A stretch of 64,000 bases of DNA from Rhodococcus sp. HM1 (GTDB taxonomy: Bacteria > Actinomycetota > Actinomycetes > Mycobacteriales > Mycobacteriaceae), in assembly GCF_023218075.1 (NCBI RefSeq), contig NZ_JALPTB010000013.1:51154-115153 (forward strand). The letters are read 5' to 3'. Below, piece after piece: positions 43,260 to 51,905 of this stretch; within the stretch, counting starts at the first letter, position 1; every line of letters begins with the position of its first letter. The notes below the pieces were generated by a model. The model was not told the origin of the DNA, did no database searches, and saw only the letters and a list, made by a program, of their open reading frames with translations. The position numbers were made by a program, and so were the translations under genes.

Positions 43260-43907
43260 GTGACGACGCCCGACCGCCGGCAGATGCGGCGTACACCGCG
43301 ACAGGACCGCTCCCGTGCGATGGTCGAGCGCATCGTCGACGCGGGCCGGGCAGTTCTGCTGGAACACGGCTACGAAGGCGCGTCGACGAATCGGATCGCC
43401 GCCCACGCGCGCATCAGTCCGGGGTCGCTGTACCAGTACTTCCCGAACAAGGACGCGATCGTCGCGGAGGTCGTCGATCGGTGGACGACGGAACTGCATG
43501 CTCGCATTTCGCGCGTGTTCACGACGGCACTGGAGGGACCCACCTGGTCGTCGTCGGTACGGGCCACGATGCTCGAACTGCTCGACGCGCTCGGCGAGAA
43601 CCCGCGGCTGCTGCGGGTGATGATCGAGCAACTCCCCCGTACCTCGGGCAGCCGCCTCTCGGAGTTCGAGCAGCGCATCGAGACGCTGTTCGCGGTGTGG
43701 CTGCGTTCCAACCGCGCGCATCGTTCGGGCCGGCCTCTCGACACGATCGCGTGGATGCTGGTGCGGACCGTCGAGAACGTCGCGATCGCGTACGTCCTGG
43801 AGCAGCCCGACATCGATCGCGAGACGGTCGCGGACGAGATGACCGCGATGGTGACGACCTACGTGCAGACGGTGCTGCAGGGCGGCTCCGCCGCCCGTGT
43901 GCAGTAG
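43260..43907 (+). CDS. TetR/AcrR-family regulator
   Basis: The product is 215 residues from GTG 43260. The helix-turn-helix is ASTNRIAAHARISPGSLYQY then FPNKDAIVAEV (about 40-70). The C-terminal domain is helical. The 48-bp gap to the divergent MpaB gene contains an imperfect palindrome around GAGCGTTTACTCGC, a likely operator. It should control the oxygenase and perhaps the transporter gene that follows on the same strand after 97 bp. Confidence 0.8.
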   Translation: MTTPDRRQMRRTPRQDRSRAMVERIVDAGRAVLLEHGYEGASTNRIAAHARISPGSLYQYFPNKDAIVAEVVDRWTTELHARISRVFTTALEGPTWSSSVRATMLELLDALGENPRLLRVMIEQLPRTSGSRLSEFEQRIETLFAVWLRSNRAHRSGRPLDTIAWMLVRTVENVAIAYVLEQPDIDRETVADEMTAMVTTYVQTVLQGGSAARVQ

Positions 43908-43936
43908 TGGCGGCTCCGACCGCCAGAAAGGCACAC
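43897..43936. repeat. 40-bp nested inverted repeat, copy 2
   Basis: The outer arms are GTGTGC (43897-43902) and GCACAC (43931-43936). The inner arms are GGCGG (43909-43913) and CCGCC (43920-43924). It matches the copy at 7386-7425 at 34 of 40 positions in the same orientation. It overlaps the TetR stop codon and precedes the transporter gene by about 70 bp. Confidence 0.7.
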
Positions 43937-44004
43937 CGGGGGTTTCATTCCCCTCCCCCTCGGGTACTTGCCCGAAATATCACTTTGCACCGAGGGGACT
44001 ATTC

Positions 44005-45375
44005 GTGAAGACCGGTTCGGCAGACACAGCCCGGGAGCCTCGTCGAGAATCCCCGCGCCAGGTGCGGCGGGCCATCGGCGCGTCCGCGATGGGCAATTTC
44101 ACCGAGTGGTTCGACTACGGCGTCTACGCCTACACCGCCACCTACATCGCCGACTCGTTCTTTCCCGGCGACCTCGAGTCCGCCACACTGCTCACGCTGG
44201 GTGTCTTCGCCGTCTCGTTCCTCGTGCGACCGCTCGGCGGCTTCGTGTGGGGCCCGCTCGGAGACCGGCTGGGCCGGAGGCAGATCCTCGCCCTCACCAT
44301 CCTGCTGATGGGTAGTGCGACGGTGCTGCTCGGCGCCGTGCCCTCGTACACGTCGATCGGGTTCTGGTCGCCGGTGCTACTCGTCCTGCTCCGCATGATC
44401 CAGGGCTTCTCGACCGGCGGCGAATACGGCGGCGCGGCGACGTTCATGGCCGAGTACTCCCCCGACCGCAAGCGCGGCTTCTACGGCAGCTTCCTCGAGT
44501 TCGGCACGCTGGGCGGATTCTCGGTCGGCGCGATCCTCGTCCTGATGATCGACCTTCTCTCGACGGACGCATTCATGGCGACGTGGGGCTGGCGCCTTCC
44601 GTTCTTCGTCGCCGGTCCGCTCGCGCTGGTCGGCCTGTATCTGCGTTCCAAGCTCGACGAGACGCCGGTGTTCCGGGAACTCGAGGAGGCGCACGAGGAG
44701 GAGAGCAGCGTCGGTGCCGAGTTCAAGGACCTCATCGCCCGGTATTGGCGACCGATCGTCAAGCTCATGGGCCTGGTCGTCGCCCTGAACGTGTGCAACT
44801 ACACGCTGCTGAGTTACATGCCGACCTACCTGGAGAACCGGATCGGGCTGACGAGCACGGCGTCGCTGGTCCTGGTGGTGATCGGCCAGCTCGCGATGAT
44901 GGCGGTGATCCCGTTCTCGGGCGCGTTGTCGGACCGGGTCGGCCGCAAACCGCTGTGGGCGGTCTCGATGGGTGGCCTGCTGGTTCTCGCGATCCCGATG
45001 TATCTGCTGATGTCGGTGAACTTCGGCTGGGCGATCGTCGCGTTCACCACCCTCGGCCTGTTGTACGTCCTGCAGTTGTCGACCATTTCGGCGACGTTCC
45101 CCGCGATGTTCCCCACGCACGTGCGGTTCGCCGGATTCGCGATCTCCTACAACGTCGCGACGTCGCTGTTCGGCGGGACCGCCCCCGCGATCAACGAGTG
45201 GCTGGTCGAGCGGACCGGCAACGATCTCGTGCCCGCCTTCTACATGATGGGTGCGTGTGCGGTCGGCCTGGTCGCACTGTGCTTCGTGGCCGAGACGGCG
45301 GGCGCGTCGCTGCGCGGACGCGGCATCCCGGGCATCGACACCCCGGCGCATCCCACCGCCCTGGCGCAGACCTGA
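44005..45375 (+). CDS. MHS-family (ProP-like) metabolite:proton symporter
   Basis: The product is 456 residues from GTG 44005, behind GAGGGG. It has 12 predicted membrane helices. The MHS-type MFS signatures are GNFTEWFDYGVYAYTATYIA (helix 1), GPLGDRLGRRQILALTILLM (loop 2-3) and QGFSTGGEYGGAATFMAEY (helix 4-5). These transport osmolytes or organic acids such as betaine, proline, citrate or ketoglutarate with protons. Its place after a TetR/MpaB pair suggests it imports a substrate or product of that pathway, which is inference. Confidence 0.85.
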   Translation: MKTGSADTAREPRRESPRQVRRAIGASAMGNFTEWFDYGVYAYTATYIADSFFPGDLESATLLTLGVFAVSFLVRPLGGFVWGPLGDRLGRRQILALTILLMGSATVLLGAVPSYTSIGFWSPVLLVLLRMIQGFSTGGEYGGAATFMAEYSPDRKRGFYGSFLEFGTLGGFSVGAILVLMIDLLSTDAFMATWGWRLPFFVAGPLALVGLYLRSKLDETPVFRELEEAHEEESSVGAEFKDLIARYWRPIVKLMGLVVALNVCNYTLLSYMPTYLENRIGLTSTASLVLVVIGQLAMMAVIPFSGALSDRVGRKPLWAVSMGGLLVLAIPMYLLMSVNFGWAIVAFTTLGLLYVLQLSTISATFPAMFPTHVRFAGFAISYNVATSLFGGTAPAINEWLVERTGNDLVPAFYMMGACAVGLVALCFVAETAGASLRGRGIPGIDTPAHPTALAQT

Positions 45376-45385
45376 CGAACCGGAA

Positions 45386-45421
45386 GCCGCTCCCCGCCCG
45401 CACATTCGGGCAGGAAGCGGC
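45386..45421. terminator. hairpin between convergent transporter and rdgB genes
   Basis: Arms of 15 bp (GCCGCTCCCCGCCCG and near-complement, two mismatches) surround CACATT. It lies 10 bp after the transporter stop and 18 bp after the rdgB stop, so it can serve both. Confidence 0.7.
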
Positions 45422-45438
45422 CACGTTCGGTCCCGGGC

Positions 45439-46059
45439 TCAGCCCCTGGTCAATGCCTCGAGCGCCGGCACCAGCAGCGCGAGGGCGCGCCCGCGATGCG
45501 ACGCCGCGTCCTTCTCCTCCGCGCTGAGTTCGGCGGAGGTGCGTTCCTCACCTTCCGGCCGGAACACCGGGTCGTATCCGAAGCCGTTGGTGCCGCGCGG
45601 CGCGCGTTCGATCGAGCCGCGCCATTCGCCGCGCACCACGGTGACCGCCGCGTCGTTCCCGGCGGGAACCGCCAGCGCGCACGCCGACACGAACGCGGCG
45701 CCGCGCCGTTCGTCGGGAACGTCCGCGAGCTGGGCGAGCACGAGCGCGGTGTTCGCCTCGTCGTTGCCGTGCGCGCCGGACCAGCGCGCCGACAGCACAC
45801 CCGGCATGCCGTTGAGGGCGTCGACCTCGAGCCCGGAGTCGTCGGCGACGCACGGCAGGCCGGTGGCGAGCGCACCGTCGCGGGCCTTCGCCGCGGCGTT
45901 CTCCTCGAAGGTCGCGCCGGTCTCCGGGGCCTCCGGGAAGGGCGGAACCTCGTCGAGACCGACCAGCTCGATACCGTCGATCCCGGCGCGATCCAGGACG
46001 CGCTGCAGTTCCCGCAGTTTCTTCGCGTTCCGGCTCGCGACGAGCACCTTCACCGTCAT
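45439..46059 (-). CDS. rdgB: XTP/dITP pyrophosphatase (HAM1 family)
   Basis: The product is 206 residues. It hydrolyses non-canonical purine triphosphates (ITP, dITP, XTP) to monophosphates, keeping them out of nucleic acids. The substrate loop SRNAKKLREL (about 9-18) and the metal/base motif VADDSGLEVDALNGMPGV (about 71-88) are intact, with the terminal SHRGRAL motif. Its ATG lies one base after the rph stop, so the two are co-translated as in Mtb (Rv1341/Rv1340). Confidence 0.95.
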   Translation of the reverse strand: MTVKVLVASRNAKKLRELQRVLDRAGIDGIELVGLDEVPPFPEAPETGATFEENAAAKARDGALATGLPCVADDSGLEVDALNGMPGVLSARWSGAHGNDEANTALVLAQLADVPDERRGAAFVSACALAVPAGNDAAVTVVRGEWRGSIERAPRGTNGFGYDPVFRPEGEERTSAELSAEEKDAASHRGRALALLVPALEALTRG

Positions 46060-46060
46060 G

Positions 46061-46849
46061 TCAGGCCCCGAACTTCTTCTTCACGGGTTCGACGATCTCC
46101 GGCTCGGGAAGCACCCCCGGGTACGGCTGCGCGAGCACCTCACGCTGGATGCGGCACAGTTCCTCGATGCCGGCGAGCGCCGAGTCGAGCAGCCCGTCGA
46201 GCGTCGAGCGCGCGAAGGTCGCGCCTTCACCGGTGCCCTGGATCTCGACGAGGGTGCCGGTGTCGGTGGCGATGACGTTCATGTCGACCTCCGCGCGCGA
46301 GTCCTCCTCGTACGGCAGGTCGAGGCGGATACGGCCGTCGACGACGCCGACGCTGACCGCCGCGATCTGGCACGAGATGGGCTGCGGATCGGTGAGGCGG
46401 CCCGCGGCGCGCAGCCAGGTCACCGCGTCGCACAGCGCGACGTAGGCACCGGTGATCGCGGCGGTGCGGGTGCCGCCGTCGGCCTGCAGGACATCGCAGT
46501 CGAGCGCGATGGTGTTCTCCCCGATCGCCGCCAGGTCGATGCAGGCGCGCAACGAGCGGCCGACGAGTCGGCTGATCTCCTGGGTGCGTCCGCCGATCTT
46601 GCCCTTCACCGATTCGCGACCGCTGCGGGTGTGGGTGGCAGCCGGCAGCATCGCGTATTCCGCGGTGAGCCAGCCCAGGCCCGATCCCTTGCGCCAGCGC
46701 GGCACGCCTTCCTCGACGCTGGCCGTGCACATGACGCGGGTCTGCCCGAATTCGACGAGCACCGAGCCCGCGGGGTGATTGGTGAATCCTCGGGTGATCC
46801 GGATGTCGCGGAGCTGATCGTCCGCCCTGCCGTCTTCTCGTGTGGTCAC
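46061..46849 (-). CDS. rph: ribonuclease PH
   Basis: The product is 262 residues. It is a phosphate-dependent 3'-to-5' exoribonuclease that trims tRNA 3' ends. Family motifs are [16 protein letters not shown] (about 38-53), [20 protein letters not shown] and SLRACIDL, and the phosphate-site Asp cluster [23 protein letters not shown] 46849 follows TACGCT by six bases, a leaderless pattern. This suggests a promoter inside the Rv1339-like/rph/rdgB run, even though the upstream gene ends only 21 bp away. Confidence 0.96.
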   Translation of the reverse strand: MTTREDGRADDQLRDIRITRGFTNHPAGSVLVEFGQTRVMCTASVEEGVPRWRKGSGLGWLTAEYAMLPAATHTRSGRESVKGKIGGRTQEISRLVGRSLRACIDLAAIGENTIALDCDVLQADGGTRTAAITGAYVALCDAVTWLRAAGRLTDPQPISCQIAAVSVGVVDGRIRLDLPYEEDSRAEVDMNVIATDTGTLVEIQGTGEGATFARSTLDGLLDSALAGIEELCRIQREVLAQPYPGVLPEPEIVEPVKKKFGA

Positions 46850-46870
46850 CCGACGAGCGTAGGCGATCGG

Positions 46871-47632
46871 TCAGATGCGGTAGACGTCCCCGGCGGAGAC
46901 GGCGTGCACCGGGCCCGAGTACTCCGCTTTCGCTTCGGCGATGACGTCCTCGCGCGACGTCCACGGCGGAATGTGGGTGAGCAGCAGCTCCCCGACCCCG
47001 GCCCGCGCGGCGACCTGGCCCGCTTCGGTGCCGGACAGGTGCATGTTCTCCGGTCGTGCCGCGGGGTCGTGGGTCCACGACGCCTCGGCGAGCAGCACGT
47101 CGGCGCCGCGCGCGAGGTCGACGACCTCGTCGCACATGCCGGTGTCGCCGGTGTACACGAAGGTGCGGCCGGAGTCGCTGGTGATGCGGAACCCGTATGC
47201 CTCGGGCGGATGGTTGACGCGACGGGAGCAAACGGACAGTGCCCCGAAGCGGAAGTCGCCGCCGTCGGTGAGGGCGTGGACGTCGAGGGTGTCCGACACG
47301 TCGTCGACCTCGCCGGCGCATTCGGCGGAGGCGACGCCCAGCCGGTGTGCGGCGTCGCCGGGCCCGTACAGCGAGACGCGGCCTTCGGGTCGGTTCGGGG
47401 AATAGCGACGCCACACGAGCAGACCGGGGATGTCGAGACAGTGGTCGGCGTGCAGGTGCGAGAGCAGGATGGAGACCTCGCCGGGATCGGCATGCCGCTG
47501 GAGTGCGCCGAGGACGCCGGGACCGAAGTCGATCACGAGCGGCGGGGTGTCCGGGGCGGTAAGCAGGTAGCCCGACGCCGGAGAATCGGGCCCGGCGACA
47601 CTGCCCGAGCAGCCCAGAACGGTCATGCGCAT
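46871..47632 (-). CDS. metallo-beta-lactamase-fold cyclic nucleotide phosphodiesterase (Rv1339-like)
   Basis: The product is 253 residues from ATG 47632 (ATGs at 47641 and 47626 are alternatives). The metal motif is SHLHADHCLD (about 65-74), with GVGELLLTHIPPW providing a later His and SGDTGMC-like YTGDTGMCDE the bridging Asp. The opening TVLGCSGSVAGPDSPASGYL is almost the same as in Rv1339, reported as a cAMP phosphodiesterase. It sits directly upstream of rph-rdgB. The murI gene that separates it from the rhomboid gene in Mtb is absent here. Confidence 0.85.
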   Translation of the reverse strand: MRMTVLGCSGSVAGPDSPASGYLLTAPDTPPLVIDFGPGVLGALQRHADPGEVSILLSHLHADHCLDIPGLLVWRRYSPNRPEGRVSLYGPGDAAHRLGVASAECAGEVDDVSDTLDVHALTDGGDFRFGALSVCSRRVNHPPEAYGFRITSDSGRTFVYTGDTGMCDEVVDLARGADVLLAEASWTHDPAARPENMHLSGTEAGQVAARAGVGELLLTHIPPWTSREDVIAEAKAEYSGPVHAVSAGDVYRI

Positions 47633-47778
47633 AGAGGTCATGCTGCCACGTCGCACGTCCTCGTTGAAGCAGAGCCCGATTACGACCCGGCAACTCACAG
47701 TTACACGAACAATGTGACGTGGAGGTCGGGGAGGTGAACGGATCGTCTACGTCTCCGATCCGGAGGGTCCGCCGCTCC

Positions 47779-48405
47779 TCAGCGCGGCAGCGTGCCGGGC
47801 GGGATCGCTGCCCGGCGGGCCCGGCGGGCGTCGGCGGAGAGGACCCACGCGGCGAGGACACCGCCGATCGCCCCGAACAGATGACCCTGCCAGGACACGT
47901 GGGGGTCGCTGGGCAGCACTCCCCACAGCATGCTGCCGTAGACGAGCAGCACGACGACACCGATGACGATCTGTCCGGTGTGCCGAGTGAACCAGCCGCG
48001 GACGATCAGGTAGGTCAGCCAGCCGAACACCAGTATCGACGCACCGATGTGGATGTAGCCGGGACCGGCGAACAGCCAGGTTCCCACTCCCCCGACGATC
48101 CAGATGATCGCGGTCGCGGCGAGGCCCCGGGCGATCCCCGACAGCAGCACGAGGAATCCGAGGACGAGCAGCGGCACGGTGTTCGCCGACAGGTGCGCCC
48201 AGCCGTCGTGCAGCAGCGGCGCGAACAGCACTCCCGACAGGCCGTCGATGGAGCGCGGTGCGATCCCGGCCGCGTCCAGGTCCGCGGAGGTGACGGAGTC
48301 GACGCCTTCGATCCCGTAGAGCAGTCCGACGAAGCCACCGATCCACAGGGCGGCACGTTGCCACATCGGCCGGGTCACGGCGCCGGTTCCGGTCGGTTCG
48401 GTCAT
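47779..48405 (-). CDS. rhomboid-family intramembrane serine protease
   Basis: The product is 208 residues with six predicted membrane helices. The catalytic dyad is Ser123 in HIGASILVFG and His175 in SWQGHLFGA, with HLSANTVPLL (about 71-80) as the conserved helix-2 HxxxN. It cleaves transmembrane substrates within the membrane; none is known here. It matches Rv1337. No ribosome site is obvious at ATG 48405. About 50 bp separate it from the upstream P1 peptidase gene, where Mtb has mec, cysO and cysM. Confidence 0.9.
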   Translation of the reverse strand: MTEPTGTGAVTRPMWQRAALWIGGFVGLLYGIEGVDSVTSADLDAAGIAPRSIDGLSGVLFAPLLHDGWAHLSANTVPLLVLGFLVLLSGIARGLAATAIIWIVGGVGTWLFAGPGYIHIGASILVFGWLTYLIVRGWFTRHTGQIVIGVVVLLVYGSMLWGVLPSDPHVSWQGHLFGAIGGVLAAWVLSADARRARRAAIPPGTLPR

Positions 48406-48451
48406 GGGTCCATTGTGCTGTGCGCGGCGGCCGCGCGCCGCGGTGCGACGG

Positions 48452-49561
48452 TCACCGCGCGTCGAACGCGGTGCCGTACACGTCGCGATAGGAGGGGATG
48501 CCGGCGAGCCCGGTCGCGCTGAGCAGCGCGTCGACGATCGCCCGTTGCACCACCTCGGCCGCGGCCTCGCACACCGCGGCGAGCACCGGCAGCTCCGACG
48601 CGAACGCGTCGGGCAGCAGTCCGGGCGCGGGAAGATCGGCGGTGCCGGTGGACAAGGCGAACAGGGTGTCCCCGTCCAGTGGTGAGTGGGCCGGACGGAT
48701 CGCGCGGGCCAGGCCGTCGTGCCCGGCGACCGCGACGCGGCGGCACGCGGCCGTGCTCAGCGTCGCGTCGGTCGCGACGACCCCGATCGTGGTGTTCAGG
48801 ACGGTGCCCTTGGCCCCGAGCAGGCGGCCGGTCTCGAGGTCTGCGGCGGTCGGTGCGGTCAGTCCGAGCGCTGCCGCCCGGCCGGGTCCCAGTCCCCAGG
48901 GCAGGCCGGTCTCGGGGTCGACGACGGACCCGACGGGGTTCGCGACGACCAGGGCCGCGACGGTCGCCCCGGCCGCGGCGCCGTCGCCGATGCGGACGCT
49001 CGCGGTCCCGACCCCGCCTTTGAGGCTTCCCGCGCGTGCACCGACGCCGGCGCCGACGCAGCCGCGCGGGACGCTCGTCGCTGCGTGCGCGGCCGCGGTC
49101 GCGGCGTATCCGCTGTCCGCGGTGGGCCGGGTCGACCAGTCCCCCACCGGCAGGTCGAAGATGACGGCTCCCGGGACGATCGGCACCACGAGCGGTGTCT
49201 CGCCGTCGAGGCCCATCACGATGCCGCGACCGTGTTCCTCGAGCCACCGCATTACCCCGTCCGCGGCGGCGAGGCCGTAGGCGCTGCCTCCCGTGAGCAG
49301 CACCGCGTCGACGCGTTGCACGGAGTGGCTGGGGTCGAGGAGGTCGGTTTCGCGGGTGCCGGGTCCGCCGCCGCGGACGTCCACGGCCCCGACCGCGGCC
49401 CGGTCGGCGAGAACGACGGTGCACCCGGTGGCGGCGCCGGAACCGGGCACGCCGGGCGCGGCCACGGTGACGGTGTCGTCGAGGAGGTGGTGGTGTCCGA
49501 CGCGCAGGCCCGCGATGTCGGCGAGGGAATCGGTGGGGCCCGGTGACAGCGTCGGGCTCAC
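48452..49561 (-). CDS. P1-family (DmpA-like) N-terminal-nucleophile peptidase
   Basis: The product is 369 residues. P1 peptidases mature by self-cleavage before a Ser/Thr nucleophile to give alpha and beta chains with aminopeptidase/amidase activity. The fold signature is GLRVGHHH (about 19-26), LTGGSAYGLAAADGVMRWLE (about 89-108) and KGGVGTASV. The likely cleavage region is LNTTIGVVATDATLS (about 253-267). It corresponds to Rv1333. Its GTG overlaps the DUF2017 stop (GTGA), so the clpS-DUF2017-P1 run is coupled. Confidence 0.88.
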   Translation of the reverse strand: MSPTLSPGPTDSLADIAGLRVGHHHLLDDTVTVAAPGVPGSGAATGCTVVLADRAAVGAVDVRGGGPGTRETDLLDPSHSVQRVDAVLLTGGSAYGLAAADGVMRWLEEHGRGIVMGLDGETPLVVPIVPGAVIFDLPVGDWSTRPTADSGYAATAAAHAATSVPRGCVGAGVGARAGSLKGGVGTASVRIGDGAAAGATVAALVVANPVGSVVDPETGLPWGLGPGRAAALGLTAPTAADLETGRLLGAKGTVLNTTIGVVATDATLSTAACRRVAVAGHDGLARAIRPAHSPLDGDTLFALSTGTADLPAPGLLPDAFASELPVLAAVCEAAAEVVQRAIVDALLSATGLAGIPSYRDVYGTAFDAR

Positions 49562-50136
49562 GGCAGCAACGCCTGCACCAGCGAGTCCTGCATCCAGGTC
49601 AGCCAGTGATAGACGTCGAGGTGCGGCGCGCGGGGATCGTCCTCGTCGAGGGTGTCGGGGGTGTCGGCGTCGATGCCGAGGGTGGTGCCGAGCGCGAGGC
49701 GCACGTCGTTGAGCCCGTACAGCCAGGCTTCGGCCTGCTCGGGGTTGAGCACGACCTTGCCGCCGGTTTCCGGGACGGTCCGCAGGATCACCGCGCCGGC
49801 GGCGAGTTTCGCGTCGATGATGTCCGGTTCGTGGAGGCTGCGCAGGGCACCGTTGAGGTCGGCGGCTTCGTCGTCGGGATGCCTGGTGCTGTCGGCGTCG
49901 GCCCGGTGGAAATCCGGCAGCAGCCGCGCGAGGGCGGGCACGTCGGGCGGAGTGGAATTACCGGTGCGCAACCCGGTGATCACGGCGAGGTCGTCCTGCG
50001 GGGTCTCGGCGGCGCGTTCCTCGAGCATGCCGAGCACCGAGGCGACCAGGGATCGCAGGACCGACGCTTCGTGCGCGTCCATCTCGGACCGCAGTTTCAC
50101 TCCGCTGAGCGAGTTCTTCCTGCTCCACTGACGCAC
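49558..50136 (-). CDS. DUF2017 protein
   Basis: The product is 192 residues from GTG 50136, behind AGGAGGAG; the ORF extending to 50244 overlaps clpS and is rejected. It is a helical soluble protein with conserved-looking MDAHEASVLRSLVASVLGML (about 19-38) and EAWLYGLNDVRLALGTTLGI (about 140-159). It is the family found after clpS across actinobacteria (Rv1332). Its role is unknown; constant coupling to clpS suggests proteolysis or its control. Confidence 0.85.
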   Translation of the reverse strand: MRQWSRKNSLSGVKLRSEMDAHEASVLRSLVASVLGMLEERAAETPQDDLAVITGLRTGNSTPPDVPALARLLPDFHRADADSTRHPDDEAADLNGALRSLHEPDIIDAKLAAGAVILRTVPETGGKVVLNPEQAEAWLYGLNDVRLALGTTLGIDADTPDTLDEDDPRAPHLDVYHWLTWMQDSLVQALLP

Positions 50137-50161
50137 GTCGCCCGGCTCCTCCTGTCGGTGC

Positions 50162-50497
50162 TCATTCGTCGCGCTGCATGGTGGCCCACAGGCCCGCCGC
50201 ATGCAGGCGCTGGACATCGTGCTCCATCTTGTCACGCGACCCACTGGAGACGACCGCTTTGCCCTCGTTGTGCACTTTGAGCATGAGCTCGGTGGCCTTG
50301 GCCTTGCTGTACCCGAAGAGCTTCTGGAAGATGAACGTGACGTAGTGCATCAGGTTGACCGGATCGTCCCAGACCACGGTGACCCAGGGCCGATCCACCG
50401 CCTCGATTTCCTCGACGATCTCGGCTTCCGCCGGCATCGCCTGACCTGCCGCCATCACCGGGACGTCGAACGGTTTTGTCGTGGAACACGGCGCCAT
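50162..50497 (-). CDS. clpS: ATP-dependent Clp protease adaptor
   Basis: The product is 111 residues. ClpS carries N-end-rule substrates to the Clp ATPase. The core is [20 protein letters not shown] (about 38-57), then [20 protein letters not shown] and [17 protein letters not shown]. The Asp-Asp-Pro-Val-Asn stretch forms the N-degron pocket. ATG 50497 has no ribosome site, but TACCCT lies six bases upstream, so the mRNA is probably leaderless. It is first in the clpS-DUF2017-P1 peptidase operon and divergent from pncB. Confidence 0.95.
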   Translation of the reverse strand: MAPCSTTKPFDVPVMAAGQAMPAEAEIVEEIEAVDRPWVTVVWDDPVNLMHYVTFIFQKLFGYSKAKATELMLKVHNEGKAVVSSGSRDKMEHDVQRLHAAGLWATMQRDE

Positions 50498-50503
50498 GTT
50501 TCC

Positions 50504-50559
50504 AGGGTACGGCGTTCCCGCGCGGTGAAAAACCCGCCTCGGCATCCGCAATCTAAGGT
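50504..50559. promoter_or_regulatory. divergent leaderless promoters of clpS and pncB
   Basis: The minus-strand -10 TACCCT (50504-50509) is six bases from the clpS ATG, and the plus-strand -10 TAAGGT (50554-50559) is six bases from the pncB GTG. The 44 bp between them must hold both -35 regions, so the promoters are back to back. Confidence 0.55.
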
Positions 50560-50565
50560 GATCGG

Positions 50566-51900
50566 GTGGCTGCAGACCGTATCGACTCCAACACCACTGG
50601 CCCCGTGAGCACCGCGCTGTTCACCGACATGTACGAGCTGACGATGCTCGAGGCCGCGCTCGCGGACGGTACCGGGCATCGGCCGTGCGCGTTCGAGGTG
50701 TTCGCGCGGCGACTGCCCGCGGGCCGTCGGTACGGTGTCGTCGCCGGGACGGCCCGTCTGCTCGACGCCCTCGCCTCCTTCCGGTTCGGTGACGCCGAGC
50801 TCGACGTCGTCTCCCGGTTCCTGTCGCCGTCGACGGTCGAGTGGCTGCGCGCCTACCGCTTCTCCGGAGACATCGACGGTTACGCCGAGGGTGACTTCTA
50901 CTTCCCCGGCTCGCCGATCCTGTCGGTGCGCGGCTCGTTCGCCGAGTGCGTGCTCCTCGAAACCCTGGCCCTGTCGATCCTCAATCACGACAGCGCGATC
51001 GCGTCGGCTGCGGCCCGCATGGTCAGCGCCGCGGACGGGCGCACCATGATCGAGATGGGCTCGCGCCGCACCCACGAGGAGTCCGCGGTCGCCGCGGCAC
51101 GCGCCGCCTACCTGGCCGGGTTCGACTCGACGTCGAACCTGGAAGCGGCACGGCGCTACGGGATTCCGGCCGCGGGCACCGCGGCGCACGCGTTCACGCT
51201 GTTGCACACGACGACGGCCGGCCGCAACGAGGAGTCCGCGTTCCGCAGCCAGATCGAATCGCTCGGCGTCGACACCACGCTGCTCGTCGACACCTACGAC
51301 ATCACGGCGGCGGTGCGCACCGCGGTCGAGGTCGCCGGTCCGCAGCTCGGCGGGGTCCGCATCGACTCCGGTGATCTCGGTGTGCTGGCCCGGCAGGTCC
51401 GCGAGCAGCTCGATTCGCTGGGTGCGACCGGCACGAAGATCGTCATGTCCGGTGACCTCGACGAGTACGCGATCGCGGGACTGCGCGCCGAACCGTGCGA
51501 CGTGTACGGCGTCGGGACGTCGGTGGTGACCGGTTCCGGCGCCCCGACCGCGGGCATGGTCTACAAGCTGGTCGAGGTCGACGGCATCCCCGTCGAGAAG
51601 CGCAGCGCGCACAAGCAGTCGCGGGGCGGCGCCAAGCGCGCGGTGCGGTTCGCGCGGCCGACGGGCACCCTCACCGAGGAAGTGATCTACTCGGCGCACT
51701 TGCCGGCACCGACCGGTGAGGGCACCGCGCGCGAGCTGATGGTGCCGCTGGTGCGCGGTGGCGAACTCGTCGAAGGGCTTCCTACCCTGGAAGAGAGCCG
51801 GGCGTTCCTGGCGGCCGGCTTGGTGAGCCTGCCGTGGGAGGGCCTGATGTTGTCCGAGGGCGACCCGGCAGTTCCCACCCGTTTCGTCGGTCAGGGGTGA
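50566..51900 (+). CDS. pncB: nicotinate phosphoribosyltransferase
   Basis: The product is 444 residues. It joins nicotinate to PRPP to make nicotinate mononucleotide, the key step of NAD salvage. Motifs are [14 protein letters not shown] (about 18-31) at the nicotinate site, [11 protein letters not shown] with the phosphorylated His (about 164-174), and [20 protein letters not shown] in the PRPP/phosphate barrel. GTG 50566 is the start. pncA follows 5 bp later, so both salvage steps are in one operon. It matches Rv1330c. Confidence 0.95.
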   Translation: MAADRIDSNTTGPVSTALFTDMYELTMLEAALADGTGHRPCAFEVFARRLPAGRRYGVVAGTARLLDALASFRFGDAELDVVSRFLSPSTVEWLRAYRFSGDIDGYAEGDFYFPGSPILSVRGSFAECVLLETLALSILNHDSAIASAAARMVSAADGRTMIEMGSRRTHEESAVAAARAAYLAGFDSTSNLEAARRYGIPAAGTAAHAFTLLHTTTAGRNEESAFRSQIESLGVDTTLLVDTYDITAAVRTAVEVAGPQLGGVRIDSGDLGVLARQVREQLDSLGATGTKIVMSGDLDEYAIAGLRAEPCDVYGVGTSVVTGSGAPTAGMVYKLVEVDGIPVEKRSAHKQSRGGAKRAVRFARPTGTLTEEVIYSAHLPAPTGEGTARELMVPLVRGGELVEGLPTLEESRAFLAAGLVSLPWEGLMLSEGDPAVPTRFVGQG

Positions 51901-51905
51901 GGACG

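Noticed and set aside
45251..47737. An 828-residue plus-strand frame across rdgB, rph and the Rv1339-like gene
   Set aside because: It is a shadow of three genes whose families and motifs are clear on the minus strand.
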